Origin: Clostridia bacterium
GTDB lineage: Bacteria > Bacillota_A > Clostridia > UBA1212 > UBA1255
Length of the DNA stretch: 64,000 nucleotides
Assembly (NCBI GenBank): GCA_017522515.1
Contig: JAFWZH010000250.1
Span: 165,795-229,794, forward strand
Direction: 5' to 3'
The notes below the pieces were generated by a model. It worked only from the letters and a program-made list of their open reading frames with translations. It searched no databases and was not told where the DNA came from. The first letter of the stretch is position 1, and each line of letters starts with the position of its first letter. Position numbers and translations under genes: made by a program. Below, one piece after another: positions 35,801 through 44,586 of the stretch.

Positions 35801-38625
35801 TTAACGAAGCAAATGCGGAGTGGCTTATACCTAAATTCATGGGCTTGAGAAAGTTGTCAAAAAAAGTTTCTGCTTACATGATAAAACCTATTGCTAAGGA
35901 GCTTTTGGGAACTCAATTTACAATTTTGGCAAATTATCAGGCACAGAAAAAAGAGGCAGATACTCTTTTTGCGCAATGCGGAATGCAACTTGATGATTTA
36001 TATCAAGGGGCAAATACTGATTGGAAGGATATATTGGCTAAAATTGATATTGCAGAAGCAAGTGCTGCTACTTTGGAAGAGCTGCATAATTCCGACAATG
36101 TTCGCATAGAATATGCTGCCGTAAAACAGCTTAATGGTGTGTTGGAAGCCGCCAAGCATTCCGTAGATGAATTTTGCAGTAAAAAGGAAGATTTATACGA
36201 AACGCTTTGCATACAGCAAGCTGAAAGCGACTGCTGGTACAGCGACCAAATAAAAATGTGTGATACTGTATTATTAAATGCTGATGCTTTAAAAGACCAC
36301 ATTACATGGAATGCAATGGCAACCGATGCAAAAAGAGAAGGATTAGATGGTGTTATTGACGCATATTGTTCAGGTTTGGAACACGAAAATGTTATACCGG
36401 CATATAAAAAGGCTCTTATCAGTGGCCTTATAAATGAAATCATTGATTCCGAGCCGGCCCTTACCGCCTTTAGCGGAAGTGTGTTCAACGAAAAAATCGA
36501 GCAATTTAAGAGGATGGATGCGGAGCTTACAGCTCTTACAAAAAAAGAAATTTTCTGTCGCTTGGCTGCTAAGATTCCTAATTTTGCAAAAGAGGCTTCT
36601 CAAAGCTCAGAACTTGGAATATTGCAAAAGGCTATACGAAGCGGTGGCAGAGGTATCAGCATCAGAAAGCTTTTCTCGCAAATACCTAATCTATTACCTT
36701 TGCTCTGTCCTTGTATGCTTATGAGTCCTATTTCGGCGGCTCAATATCTTGACCCGAAGAGAGAGCCTTTTGATATTGTTGTATTTGACGAGGCTTCACA
36801 GCTTCCTACGTGCAAGGCTGTAGGTGTTCTTGCCAGAGGCAGGGATGCTGTTATTGTTGGCGACCCCAAACAAATGCCTCCTACTTCTTTCTTTGCTACA
36901 AATACAGTGGATGAGGAGGATTTTGAAGCAGAAGATTTAGAGAGTATTCTTGATGATTGTCTTGCTCTTAGTATGCCTCAGACTCATTTGCTTTGGCATT
37001 ACAGGAGTAGGCATGAAAGCCTTATTGCCTTTAGCAACAGTCAATTCTATGATAATAAATTATACACCTTCCCTTCTATTAATGACAGGGAGTCCAAGGT
37101 TCGCCTTGTTCCCGTTAATGGTATTTTTGATCGTGGCAAGACACGTCAGAATCTTGCGGAAGCAGAAGCAATTATTGAAGATTTAAAAAAGGGTTGCCAC
37201 GATCCTGAGCGTTCTAAAATGAGTGTTGGTGTTGTTACTTTTAATATTTCTCAACAAAACCTTATTGATGACCTTCTTACAGAGGCTTGCAGAAATGACC
37301 GAGATTTAGAGAAATGGGTTTATGAGTCAGAAGAGCCTTTATTTATTAAAAACCTTGAAAATGTGCAAGGTGACGAGAGAGATGTTATATTGTTTTCCGT
37401 AGGCTACGGACCGGATAAAGACGGTAAAGTCTATATGAATTTCGGTCCTCTTAACAGAGACGGCGGTTGGAGAAGGCTTAATGTGGCAATTTCGAGAGCG
37501 CGCTACGAAATGACTGTTTATTCTGCTCTTTTGCCGGAACATATTGATCTTTCACGTTCAAACGCACAAGGTGTTGCTGCTCTTAAGGAATTCCTTGAAT
37601 ATGCTGCCGGCAAAGCGTTGTCTGTAAATAACACTTCATTATTTGGCAAAAATATTCCGGACAAAGGTATCTCGGATGCAATCTGCGAGGCACTTCATCA
37701 ACATGGTTACAAAACGGAGAAATTCGTCGGAAAGTCGGAATACAGAATTGATATCGGTGTAATTGACAACGACAACCCCGAAAAATATCTTTTGGGCATA
37801 TTACTTGATGGCAAGGGCTATCGTACCGCCAAAACAACGAGAGATCGTGAGATTGCTCAAATCAGTGTTCTTAACGGATTGGGTTGGAATATTCTTCGTG
37901 TTTGGTCTGTAGATTGGTGGGAAAACCCCAAAAAAGAAACCGAAAGGCTTATAAACGCAATTGATGCCATAAAGAGTGGTTCTTTTGAGATGGATTACGA
38001 TGTAGAATCTTTATTCAATGAAGATGATATTACTTTAAAAAAGCTCGTAACAGCAAAATCTACAAAAATCCCGCAGTACGAGACTGCTGTTTTAAAAGAA
38101 AAAATTATCACTCCTGAGGAGTTTATGCTTCCCAAATATGACAAAGAAATAAAAAGTAAAATTTCTGCTGTTTTAAAGAAGGAAGCCCCCATTTGCGAGG
38201 ATTTGCTTATCAGGCGCATTGTGCAAAGCTTCGGAATCACAAGAGCCGGCACCAAAATGCACGGTAAAATCGTTAGTTTAATAAATGAGCTTGATGTCAA
38301 GTTCACATTATATGATTTTGAAAAAATTTATTGGCATGAGAGCACAGCACCTGAGAGCTACAGCACTTTCCGTACAAGTGGTACAGATGAAAACCGTCGC
38401 GATGCGGAATTTGTTCCTGTGCAAGAAGCTGCAAATGCCGTCTGCCGCGTGCTTTCCGAACAAGTTAGTCTTGCCCAAGAGGATTTGATTCGTGAAGCGG
38501 CAAAAATAATGGGATATACAAGATCCGGCTCGGTACTGACTGCTCTTTTTGCCAATGCAATAGAGTTTGCGTACCAAGCCGGTAAAATAACTAAAGGTGC
38601 CAATGAACACTGGATTATAAACTAA
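32875..38625 (+). CDS. Large DUF4011/SF1 helicase with nuclease and DUF3320 domains (Hhe-like)
   Basis: 1916 residues. Order of parts: a beta-rich N-domain (1-110); a transglutaminase-like region (about 125-280, with CNCLESTLLFAACLE and GHIFPGVWLE); DUF4011 (from about 375, WERKLLDLGLRNALINMRL in pattern); an SF1 helicase with Walker A HGPPGTGKSQT near 683, Walker B VVFDEASQLP near 1300, GDPKQMPP, and NVQGDERD and NVAISRAR near 1500-1540. Next is a Vsr/DUF559-like nuclease (about 1630-1700, EYRIDIGVID, LLDGKGY). Two winged-helix DUF3320-type units end the protein. This layout matches single-gene antiviral helicase-nucleases (Hhe, as I recall). Defence against phage is inferred. Confidence 0.9.
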   Translation: MRNKISLNISVVDVVNYALQQNKIPFIQSFKIQNDADVTYENAEIKIASSPEIILPFTKHIDYIPANSSLSVKDISPLLNTEYLGNLTERVVGVLTVSITADNEELYSEQRHITALAFDQWQGSEYFPDLIGAYITPNHPEITKIKVRASQLLEKWTGSPSFTAYQTQDPNRVLTQAAAFYGAVQEQNLVYSVSPAGLHEVGQRVRLCEDVMQQKMCNCLESTLLFAACLESAGLNPLLIMEKGHIFPGVWLEDKTFPETVQYDVSAVTKRLAKGINEIAVFESTLSLAGKSTTDFDIAKEQAEKRLISSAEFEYAVDVKKARLCGISPLPQRIATDTGWHVERPNLCESEITSAPEKIKKQEIIQEDSAQTKAQTSSKKLQWERKLLDLGLRNALINMRLSKTTVPILTSSLDELENALFDGGDFSIQPRPENWHIPQSDISFENIHDLGNSGELIKTEFKSNRLRSSLSETELPKAIKELYRASRTALEENGANTLYLVLGILRWFETSKSTKARYAPLMMIPIEMIRKGAGQGYIIRLRDDEPHVNITMLEKLKQDFGIDVKGLDPLPMDEHGIDVRKVLTILRNAVMEQSGWDVLESAYLGIYSFSQFVMWNDIKNRSEDLEKNKIVKSLIDGKLSWSATDMEIGERVSENNVFLPLPADASQLFAIEAAVSGESFVLHGPPGTGKSQTITALIANALAQGKTVLFVAEKMAALQVVRKRLSAIGIGPFCLELHSNKSKKKDVLEQLRIVSEITKHVTSEDFQVKAEKITDTRKELDEYSSYLHKEQKCGKTLYELINEYETVKSAPDSVKFSSDFILSVTAEDIDTHSTVLERLVAAAKVIGHPCENPLKDIGLTQYSRQLKTTFTEKITAYKKALMDFHACCEDLCKVTNIILPETYSKTECVAKTIWELTKWFDLPRSWAVSTNIKRLLCDTRETAKLYIQINDMKQQLLANWTEDIFLQDGKALLCEFNEANAEWLIPKFMGLRKLSKKVSAYMIKPIAKELLGTQFTILANYQAQKKEADTLFAQCGMQLDDLYQGANTDWKDILAKIDIAEASAATLEELHNSDNVRIEYAAVKQLNGVLEAAKHSVDEFCSKKEDLYETLCIQQAESDCWYSDQIKMCDTVLLNADALKDHITWNAMATDAKREGLDGVIDAYCSGLEHENVIPAYKKALISGLINEIIDSEPALTAFSGSVFNEKIEQFKRMDAELTALTKKEIFCRLAAKIPNFAKEASQSSELGILQKAIRSGGRGISIRKLFSQIPNLLPLLCPCMLMSPISAAQYLDPKREPFDIVVFDEASQLPTCKAVGVLARGRDAVIVGDPKQMPPTSFFATNTVDEEDFEAEDLESILDDCLALSMPQTHLLWHYRSRHESLIAFSNSQFYDNKLYTFPSINDRESKVRLVPVNGIFDRGKTRQNLAEAEAIIEDLKKGCHDPERSKMSVGVVTFNISQQNLIDDLLTEACRNDRDLEKWVYESEEPLFIKNLENVQGDERDVILFSVGYGPDKDGKVYMNFGPLNRDGGWRRLNVAISRARYEMTVYSALLPEHIDLSRSNAQGVAALKEFLEYAAGKALSVNNTSLFGKNIPDKGISDAICEALHQHGYKTEKFVGKSEYRIDIGVIDNDNPEKYLLGILLDGKGYRTAKTTRDREIAQISVLNGLGWNILRVWSVDWWENPKKETERLINAIDAIKSGSFEMDYDVESLFNEDDITLKKLVTAKSTKIPQYETAVLKEKIITPEEFMLPKYDKEIKSKISAVLKKEAPICEDLLIRRIVQSFGITRAGTKMHGKIVSLINELDVKFTLYDFEKIYWHESTAPESYSTFRTSGTDENRRDAEFVPVQEAANAVCRVLSEQVSLAQEDLIREAAKIMGYTRSGSVLTALFANAIEFAYQAGKITKGANEHWIIN

Positions 38626-39720
38626 TTATACATTAAATCTAAAGAGGGTAACGTCTCCGTCTTTCATAATGTATTCTTTGCCTTCTGAGCGAACAAGGCC
38701 TTTTTCTTTTGCTGCATTGTATGTGCCGCAAGCCATTAGGTCGTCGTAAGCAACAATTTCCGCACGTATAAAGCCTCTTTCAAAGTCGGAATGTATCTTT
38801 CCTGCTGCGCCGGGGGCTTTGGTGCCTGATTTAATAGGCCACGCGCGAACTTCTTTAGGACCTGCAGTTAAGAAGCTGATAAGGCCAAGTGTTCTGTATC
38901 CTGCTGTAATAAGCTGTGAAAGGCCTGCTTCTTCAATGCCGAATTCTGCCAAAAATGCCTTCTTTTCTTCTTCGTCAAGAGCAGACATTTCTTCCTCCAT
39001 TTTGCTGCAGACAGTAATAAGTTGTGCTTTTTCTGCTTCTGCAATAGCCGCCAGTTCTTGTACCAATGGACTTGAAAAAGGATCTGCCGCGTCATCTTCG
39101 GAAATATTGGCCGCATATATTACAGGCTTGCTTGTGAGTAGGAACAGTGAATTTACATAATCTCTTTCTTCTTCGGATAGTTCCATTGCTCTTACAGGTA
39201 AAAAGCCTTCGAGGTGAGATTTTATGCTTTGCAAGAGCTGTATTTCTGCAAGAAGCTTTTTATCTCCGTTTTTTGCCATCTTGCCTGTACGCTCAATTCT
39301 TCTTTCTATCATTTCTATATCGGAGAAAATCAATTCAAGGTTTATTGTTTCTGCATCTCCTTTAGGTGATACGGAATTCTCTACTCTTATAATATCGTCA
39401 TTTTCAAAGCATCTTACAACATGTACAATTGCATCTACCTCACGAATGTGTGAGAGAAATTTATTGCCCAATCCTTCTCCCTTGCTGGCGCCTTTTACAA
39501 GACCCGCAATATCTACAAATTCAATTGTAGCGGGAGTATATTTCTCAGGATTGTACATCTCTGCCAATTTATCGAGGCGCTTATCCGGAACAGCTACAAC
39601 TCCCACATTGGGTTCAATTGTACAGAAAGGATAATTCGCACTTTCTGCGCCTGCCTTTGTAAGAGCATTGAATAATGTACTTTTACCAACATTCGGTAAA
39701 CCTACGATACCTAATTTCAT
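38626..39720 (-). CDS. ychF: Redox-responsive ATPase/GTPase YchF
   Basis: 364 residues, full length. An Obg-family P-loop ATPase that binds ribosomes and modulates translation and stress responses. It opens with MKLGIVGLPNVGKSTLFNALTKA (P-loop GLPNVGKS). The G4-like motif is of the ATP-preferring type, and the C-terminal TGS domain ends in KDGDVTLFRFNV. AGGAGG lies before the ATG. It is convergent with the helicase gene with no bases between the two stop codons. Confidence 0.97.
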   Translation of the reverse strand: MKLGIVGLPNVGKSTLFNALTKAGAESANYPFCTIEPNVGVVAVPDKRLDKLAEMYNPEKYTPATIEFVDIAGLVKGASKGEGLGNKFLSHIREVDAIVHVVRCFENDDIIRVENSVSPKGDAETINLELIFSDIEMIERRIERTGKMAKNGDKKLLAEIQLLQSIKSHLEGFLPVRAMELSEEERDYVNSLFLLTSKPVIYAANISEDDAADPFSSPLVQELAAIAEAEKAQLITVCSKMEEEMSALDEEEKKAFLAEFGIEEAGLSQLITAGYRTLGLISFLTAGPKEVRAWPIKSGTKAPGAAGKIHSDFERGFIRAEIVAYDDLMACGTYNAAKEKGLVRSEGKEYIMKDGDVTLFRFNV

Positions 39721-39788
39721 TTTTTGTATTTCCTCCTTAAAAACCTTCGCTTTACAAGGTTTTATGTATTTACATTTTGTCGATACCC

Positions 39789-39817
39789 ACTATACCACGA
39801 AGAGGCTCAAAAGTAAA
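39789..39817 (-). promoter_or_regulatory. Sigma-A promoter of ychF
   Basis: On the minus strand: TTTACT, 17-base spacer, TATAGT, about 70 bases before the ychF start. Confidence 0.5.
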
Positions 39818-39830
39818 TTTGATATTTTAA

Positions 39831-40325
39831 ATTGATTGATTCTCAATTCTTGATTCTTGATTTTTGATTCTTGTTTCTTGATTTTACATTCTCAATTTTA
39901 AATCTCAATCTTAATTCTTTATTCTCAATTCTCAATTCTCAATCTTTAATCTTCAACCTCTAATATTCAACTTTAATCTTAAATTCTCAATCCCAAACTC
40001 CTAATTCCAATTTTTTTACTTAAATATACCTCTCTAAGTAAAAATCGTCAGGAGAAAATAAAAAACTCTCTTAATATCAATTTATTAATTAAAATAAAAT
40101 TCAATAGATTATAATAAATTTTAATGAATTATAATAAATTTTAATAACTCTCAATAAACCACAACTAAATTCTCTATTCTCTCTATTTTTTTCTATATGT
40201 ATTTTTTTATATATTCTCTCTATATTTATCTCTCTAAAAAATTTTTACATGCCAAAACAAACAGAATCTTGATTCTCAAAGCAAAATCCTGTTTTCCGCT
40301 TCTTTCAATATTTCATTTTAATTTT
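39831..40325. repeat. Low-complexity AT-rich spacer with degenerate TTCTCAA/TTGATTC repeats
   Basis: About 500 bases with no gene. The first 190 bases are built of degenerate 7-10 base units such as ATTCTCAATT and CTTGATTCTT on the plus strand. The next 200 are nearly all A/T with TAATAAATTTTAATGAATTA-like units. Then come runs of TCTCTATTT. The period is irregular and there are no spacers of constant length. Confidence 0.7.
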
Positions 40326-41282
40326 TTAATACTCGTCCCCGTCATCCTCAGTCCAAGAATCTAAAGCCTTTTTCCGAGCTAATATTTTATCGTGTTTTTT
40401 TCTATTAAATCCAACAACAATTTCTTCCGGTACACTGTCTGCAACTATCCGGCTCAAAATTCCCTCGATTATTGGAGTGTTGAATCCCATGGTTACATCA
40501 ATAAGCACTAGTTGTTTCCCCATACAAATATTCATTTCTCTGTATTTTCTGATCTTTTCCTTCTGATTCGCCTTATAATCATCCTTTTCCATCATCCCCA
40601 AAAGCTCAACAAAATACACCTTATCTTCTATAAATAAGGTAAAATCCGGCACTACTCCGCCACCAATGCTCATCTCATATAAATACGGAATATTCATTTC
40701 ACGCAATTTATTTGCAAAAAGGCATTCATTTTTTGACCTGACTTCCTCCCCCAAATCAGTCACAATCAAACCATCTATTTTATATCCCGAAAAATCCCTA
40801 CCGAATTTGCGTTGCTTTTCCTTCTGAATCTTCTCGTATTTTTCTTTATTCCCCATCGCCCTTCGCACCGAAATCATTACATCCTCTATTGTCTCAAGAT
40901 TTTCTGTGCTCTTTTTATAAGAATTTAACTCTTGTATCGCTTTTTCAAGTTTAATTGTCGCATTTTTTATTCTAAATTCAATGTCATTTCTATATCTTAT
41001 CCCGTCCCTCATTCGCCACCTGGGATCATTAGGATTATGACGTTTCTTCCCTCTCACCGGTAAATGTATCTGCCCTTTGCCAAAAATGTCAATATTTTCA
41101 TAATGATACTCATACACCTTGACTCTGCCGTCCTGCAAAACACGCTTCTGAAAAGACTTCTTCACAATTATATTGCCTCGCTCAAAACGACTTAAATCTA
41201 TCTGCTGCAATCTAAACAGCAAACACGCGCTCTCCCATACCTCTACCTTTCTTTTTTCTCTGTCGGAATAATGTACCTTCAC
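40326..41282 (-). CDS. Orphan PD-(D/E)XK-like nuclease
   Basis: 318 residues starting at GTG (AGGGGAG 9 bases upstream). The N-terminal half is basic and helical and of unknown family. The C-terminal half resembles the PD-(D/E)XK fold: Glu in VRSKNECLFANKL, then VPDFTLFIEDKVYFVELLG, giving the E...PD...E-x-[LK] order with Leu where Lys is common. Comparable single genes are scattered in clostridial genomes. Possible roles are restriction, defence or repair. No methylase, helicase or toxin partner is adjacent; the gene is flanked on both sides by long AT-rich non-coding DNA. Confidence 0.65.
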   Translation of the reverse strand: MKVHYSDREKRKVEVWESACLLFRLQQIDLSRFERGNIIVKKSFQKRVLQDGRVKVYEYHYENIDIFGKGQIHLPVRGKKRHNPNDPRWRMRDGIRYRNDIEFRIKNATIKLEKAIQELNSYKKSTENLETIEDVMISVRRAMGNKEKYEKIQKEKQRKFGRDFSGYKIDGLIVTDLGEEVRSKNECLFANKLREMNIPYLYEMSIGGGVVPDFTLFIEDKVYFVELLGMMEKDDYKANQKEKIRKYREMNICMGKQLVLIDVTMGFNTPIIEGILSRIVADSVPEEIVVGFNRKKHDKILARKKALDSWTEDDGDEY

Positions 41283-41625
41283 TCCGCATATCTCCCCTCA
41301 AAATCTAATATGGTTTCGCGAAAATACTTTAAACAAACTACGATCTCTCTTTATTGTTTTGATATTATATCACACGCACTACTGTTCGTCAATGCTTTTC
41401 AATATTAATTTTTGATAGGTTTTGATATTAACTTTTTGGCTATTTAACTTTCTATTTTTTAAATCCAAATCTTTTTTTTACTTTATTAGATACCTAATAG
41501 TAAAAACCAGTTTACTCTTGCTTATATTTCATTTTTATTTACATTTTTTCTTATTTCAAAAAAAATATAGGAATTATCACTCTACAAACTAATCTCACAA
41601 AAATGCTTAACAACAAATATAATTA
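41283..41625. other. AT-rich gene-free stretch
   Basis: No gene, RNA motif or convincing repeat was seen. It consists of A/T runs and ends at the promoter-like sequence before trkA. Confidence 0.5.
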
Positions 41626-41654
41626 TTGTATTTTACTTAATTCTGTGATATAAC
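41626..41654 (+). promoter_or_regulatory. Probable promoter of the trk-ktr cluster
   Basis: TTGTAT, 17-base spacer, TATAAC, about 87 bases before the trkA start codon. The -35 match is moderate. Confidence 0.4.
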
Positions 41655-41741
41655 AACTCATAGTAGCATTCGGGTTTTAATGTATTTGTTAATGCCCGTT
41701 TTGTATTTAAAACCTTTTTAATCTTGAAAGGAACTGCTTTT

Positions 41742-43103
41742 ATGAAAATTATCATTTCCGGTTGCGGCAAAATCGGTGCCACCATTCTTGAAAATCTCGT
41801 TGCCGAAGGCCACGATATTGTTGCCATAGATAATAGCCAAAATGTCATACAAGAAGTAACAAACGTTTATGACGTTATGGGCGTTTGCGGCAATTGCTTC
41901 GATAGCGACATACTCGAAGAGGCCGGTATTTCCGAAGCAGACTTATTCATTGCTGCGGCAGGCTCAGACGAGTCAAATATGATGAGTTGCTTCTTGGCCC
42001 GCAAGTTAGGAGCAAAGCACACTATCGCAAGAATCAGAAATCCCGAGTACAATGACAAGAGCCTTGGGCGTTTGCGCCATTATTTCGAGCTTTCTTTGTC
42101 CATAAATCCGGAAAGATTGGCAGCACATGAAATTTTTAATATATTAAAATTCCCCTCCGCAGTGAAGATAGATTCATTTTCAAGAAGAAACTTCGAGATG
42201 ATTGAGCTGAGATTAAAAAACGATTCCGTCTTGGACGGCCTTAAACTCAGTGAAATACGAGAAAAATACAAGACGCAGGTGCTGTTTTGCTGTGTGCAAA
42301 GAGGCAACGAAGTGTATATTCCGGACGGTAATTTTGTATTAAAAAGCGGTGACAAAGTAGGACTTACAGCAACGCATACTGAGATTTCCAAGCTTTTCAA
42401 AGCCATCGGACTCGCACAAAAACAGTGCAAAAACGTCATGCTTCTCGGCGGCAGCCGAATTGCATATTACTTGTCGGAAATGCTGACAAACACGGGAATT
42501 TCCGTCAAAATAATTGACCGTAACGAAGCCAACTGTGAACTTTTGGCAGATTTGCTGCCAAAAGCCATCATAATTAATGCCGACGGTACACAGCAGGACT
42601 TACTTTTAGAAGAAGGACTGCAGACAATGGACGCCTTTGTATCACTCACCGGCACAGACGAAGAAAATATATTGATTTCAATTTTCGCGACAGCTCAAAA
42701 TGTGCCTAAGGTTATATCAAAAGTCAACAAAGACGAACTTTCCGCAATGGCAGAAAAATTAGGACTTGATACGATTATATCACCTAAAAAAATTGTCTCA
42801 GACGTTATACTCAGATATGCAAGAGCGCTTCAAAATTCATTGGGAAGCAGCGTTGAGACTTTATACAAAGTTATGGACGGACACGCGGAGGCTTTGGAAT
42901 TCATCGTGGGCGAAGATGCAAAAATAATTAATATTCCACTCAAAGACTTGCGCATCAGACAAAATATACTCATCGGCGGCATCACGCGCGAGCGAAAAAG
43001 AATTGTCCCCGGCGGAAACGACGTAATTCTCCCCGGCGATCACGTGATAATAATTGCAGCAAATCAAAGAGTACAGAATTTAGCCGATATTTTAGAGAAG
43101 TAA
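41742..43103 (+). CDS. trkA: Trk potassium uptake regulatory subunit TrkA
   Basis: 453 residues from the ATG at 41742, nine bases after AAAGGA; the in-frame TTG at 41724 is part of that site. It has two RCK units, each a NAD-binding Rossmann half (first SGCGKIGATILENL, second LLGGSRIAYYLSEML) followed by a TrkA-C domain. This is the double-RCK form that gates TrkH at the membrane in response to nucleotides. TrkH follows after 8 bases. First gene of a four-gene K+ uptake cluster. Confidence 0.95.
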   Translation: MKIIISGCGKIGATILENLVAEGHDIVAIDNSQNVIQEVTNVYDVMGVCGNCFDSDILEEAGISEADLFIAAAGSDESNMMSCFLARKLGAKHTIARIRNPEYNDKSLGRLRHYFELSLSINPERLAAHEIFNILKFPSAVKIDSFSRRNFEMIELRLKNDSVLDGLKLSEIREKYKTQVLFCCVQRGNEVYIPDGNFVLKSGDKVGLTATHTEISKLFKAIGLAQKQCKNVMLLGGSRIAYYLSEMLTNTGISVKIIDRNEANCELLADLLPKAIIINADGTQQDLLLEEGLQTMDAFVSLTGTDEENILISIFATAQNVPKVISKVNKDELSAMAEKLGLDTIISPKKIVSDVILRYARALQNSLGSSVETLYKVMDGHAEALEFIVGEDAKIINIPLKDLRIRQNILIGGITRERKRIVPGGNDVILPGDHVIIIAANQRVQNLADILEK

Positions 43104-43111
43104 GGTGCAAT

Positions 43112-44557
43112 ATGAATTATCAAATAGTTTTTTATATGATAGGTCGAATACTTCAAATTGAGGCTGCACTTCTGACTTTGCCTATATTAACCTCTGTAAT
43201 TTACAGAGAAAAATGCTTCTTTGCATTACTTATTTCCGCATTTATCGCATTATCAGCAGGCTTCCTTCTTACAAAATTATTCAAGAAAAAAGATTCTATG
43301 ATATATGTAAAAGAAGGAATGACAATTGTTGCCTTGGCTTGGATACTCATGTCAGTAGTCGGCGCCTTGCCTTTTGTAATCAGCGGTGAGATTCCGTCAT
43401 TTTTCGATGCCTTTTTCGAAACAGTCAGCGGCTTTACAACCACAGGCGCTTCAATACTTACCGACGTGGAAAGCATGAGCAAAGGCCTGCTTTTCTGGCG
43501 CAGTTTTACTCACTGGGTAGGCGGAATGGGCGTGCTTGTTTTTATTATGGCTATTTTTCCGCAAGAGTCAGGCAGGTCAATCCACATAATGCGTGCGGAA
43601 ATGCCCGGCCCTATCGTCGGTAAACTTGTGCCTAAAATTCGTGAAACAGCAAAAATTCTCTACCTTATATACGTCTTCATGACGATTATAGAAATAATTC
43701 TTCTCTGCATCGGCAAAATGCCACTATTTGAAAGTATTGTGCACACTTTCGGTACTGCCGGCACGGGAGGATTCGGAGTACGAGCCGACAGCATCAGAAG
43801 TTACAGTCCTTACCTACAATGGGTTATTACGATTTTCATGTTATTGTTTGGCATAAACTTTAATCTTTATTACCTTATTTTGGCAAAAAAATTAAAAACA
43901 GCCTTAAAAAGCAGTGAACTTTGGTGTTATTTAGCAATTGTTGCAATCTCAACAGCGGCAATTACAATAAACATATATTCACAATACAGCAGCGCCTCCG
44001 AAGCAATCAGGCACTCCTCTTTTCAAGTTGCTTCTATCATGACCACTACCGGTTATGCAACAACAGACTTTAATTTGTGGCCTGACTTTTCAAAAGCCTT
44101 ACTCTTGGTTCTTATGTTTATCGGAGGCTGTGCCGGCTCAACAGCCGGCGGTCTCAAAGTTTCACGTGTCATACTCCTTGCCAAAGCAGCTTTCAGAGAT
44201 TTAAAGCACACTTTGCATCCGCGTTCCGTAGAGTCGGTTAAATTTGAAGGTAAAAAAGTTGATTCTAAAACAATAAATGGTGTAACAACATATTTTGCAC
44301 TGTATTCTGTAATTTTAATTGTCATATTCTTGTTGGTTTCTATAGATAAATACGACTTTGAGACGTCTTTTTCTGCAACCGCCTCATGTTTTAACAACAT
44401 TGGTCCCGGTCTCGGAGCAGCAGGTCCGGCCGCAAACTATGCAGGTTTTTCCGATCCATCAAAAGTTTTATTATCATTTGCCATGCTTTTGGGCAGATTG
44501 GAAATATATCCCTTGTTGCTCGCCTTTACTCCTACTTTATGGAAGAAAAGAAAATAA
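43112..44557 (+). CDS. trkH: Trk potassium uptake channel subunit TrkH
   Basis: 481 residues with about ten membrane helices. The four pore loops of the SKT superfamily are visible: SGFTTTGAS, GTAGTGGFGV, ASIMTTTGYAT and CFNNIGPGLG, each with the selectivity glycine. It forms the K+ path regulated by TrkA, encoded just upstream. AAGGTG precedes the ATG. Confidence 0.95.
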   Translation: MNYQIVFYMIGRILQIEAALLTLPILTSVIYREKCFFALLISAFIALSAGFLLTKLFKKKDSMIYVKEGMTIVALAWILMSVVGALPFVISGEIPSFFDAFFETVSGFTTTGASILTDVESMSKGLLFWRSFTHWVGGMGVLVFIMAIFPQESGRSIHIMRAEMPGPIVGKLVPKIRETAKILYLIYVFMTIIEIILLCIGKMPLFESIVHTFGTAGTGGFGVRADSIRSYSPYLQWVITIFMLLFGINFNLYYLILAKKLKTALKSSELWCYLAIVAISTAAITINIYSQYSSASEAIRHSSFQVASIMTTTGYATTDFNLWPDFSKALLLVLMFIGGCAGSTAGGLKVSRVILLAKAAFRDLKHTLHPRSVESVKFEGKKVDSKTINGVTTYFALYSVILIVIFLLVSIDKYDFETSFSATASCFNNIGPGLGAAGPAANYAGFSDPSKVLLSFAMLLGRLEIYPLLLAFTPTLWKKRK

Positions 44558-44586
44558 CATATAATAAAGGAGGCTAAGTGTAAATA

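Noticed and set aside
39831..40020. CRISPR-like array
   Set aside because: Repeat units are 7-10 bases, degenerate and irregularly spaced, with no constant spacers and no cas genes.
32875..41282. Multi-gene defence island
   Set aside because: Only one defence-like helicase and one orphan nuclease are present, separated by the housekeeping gene ychF; no methylase, toxin or recombinase.
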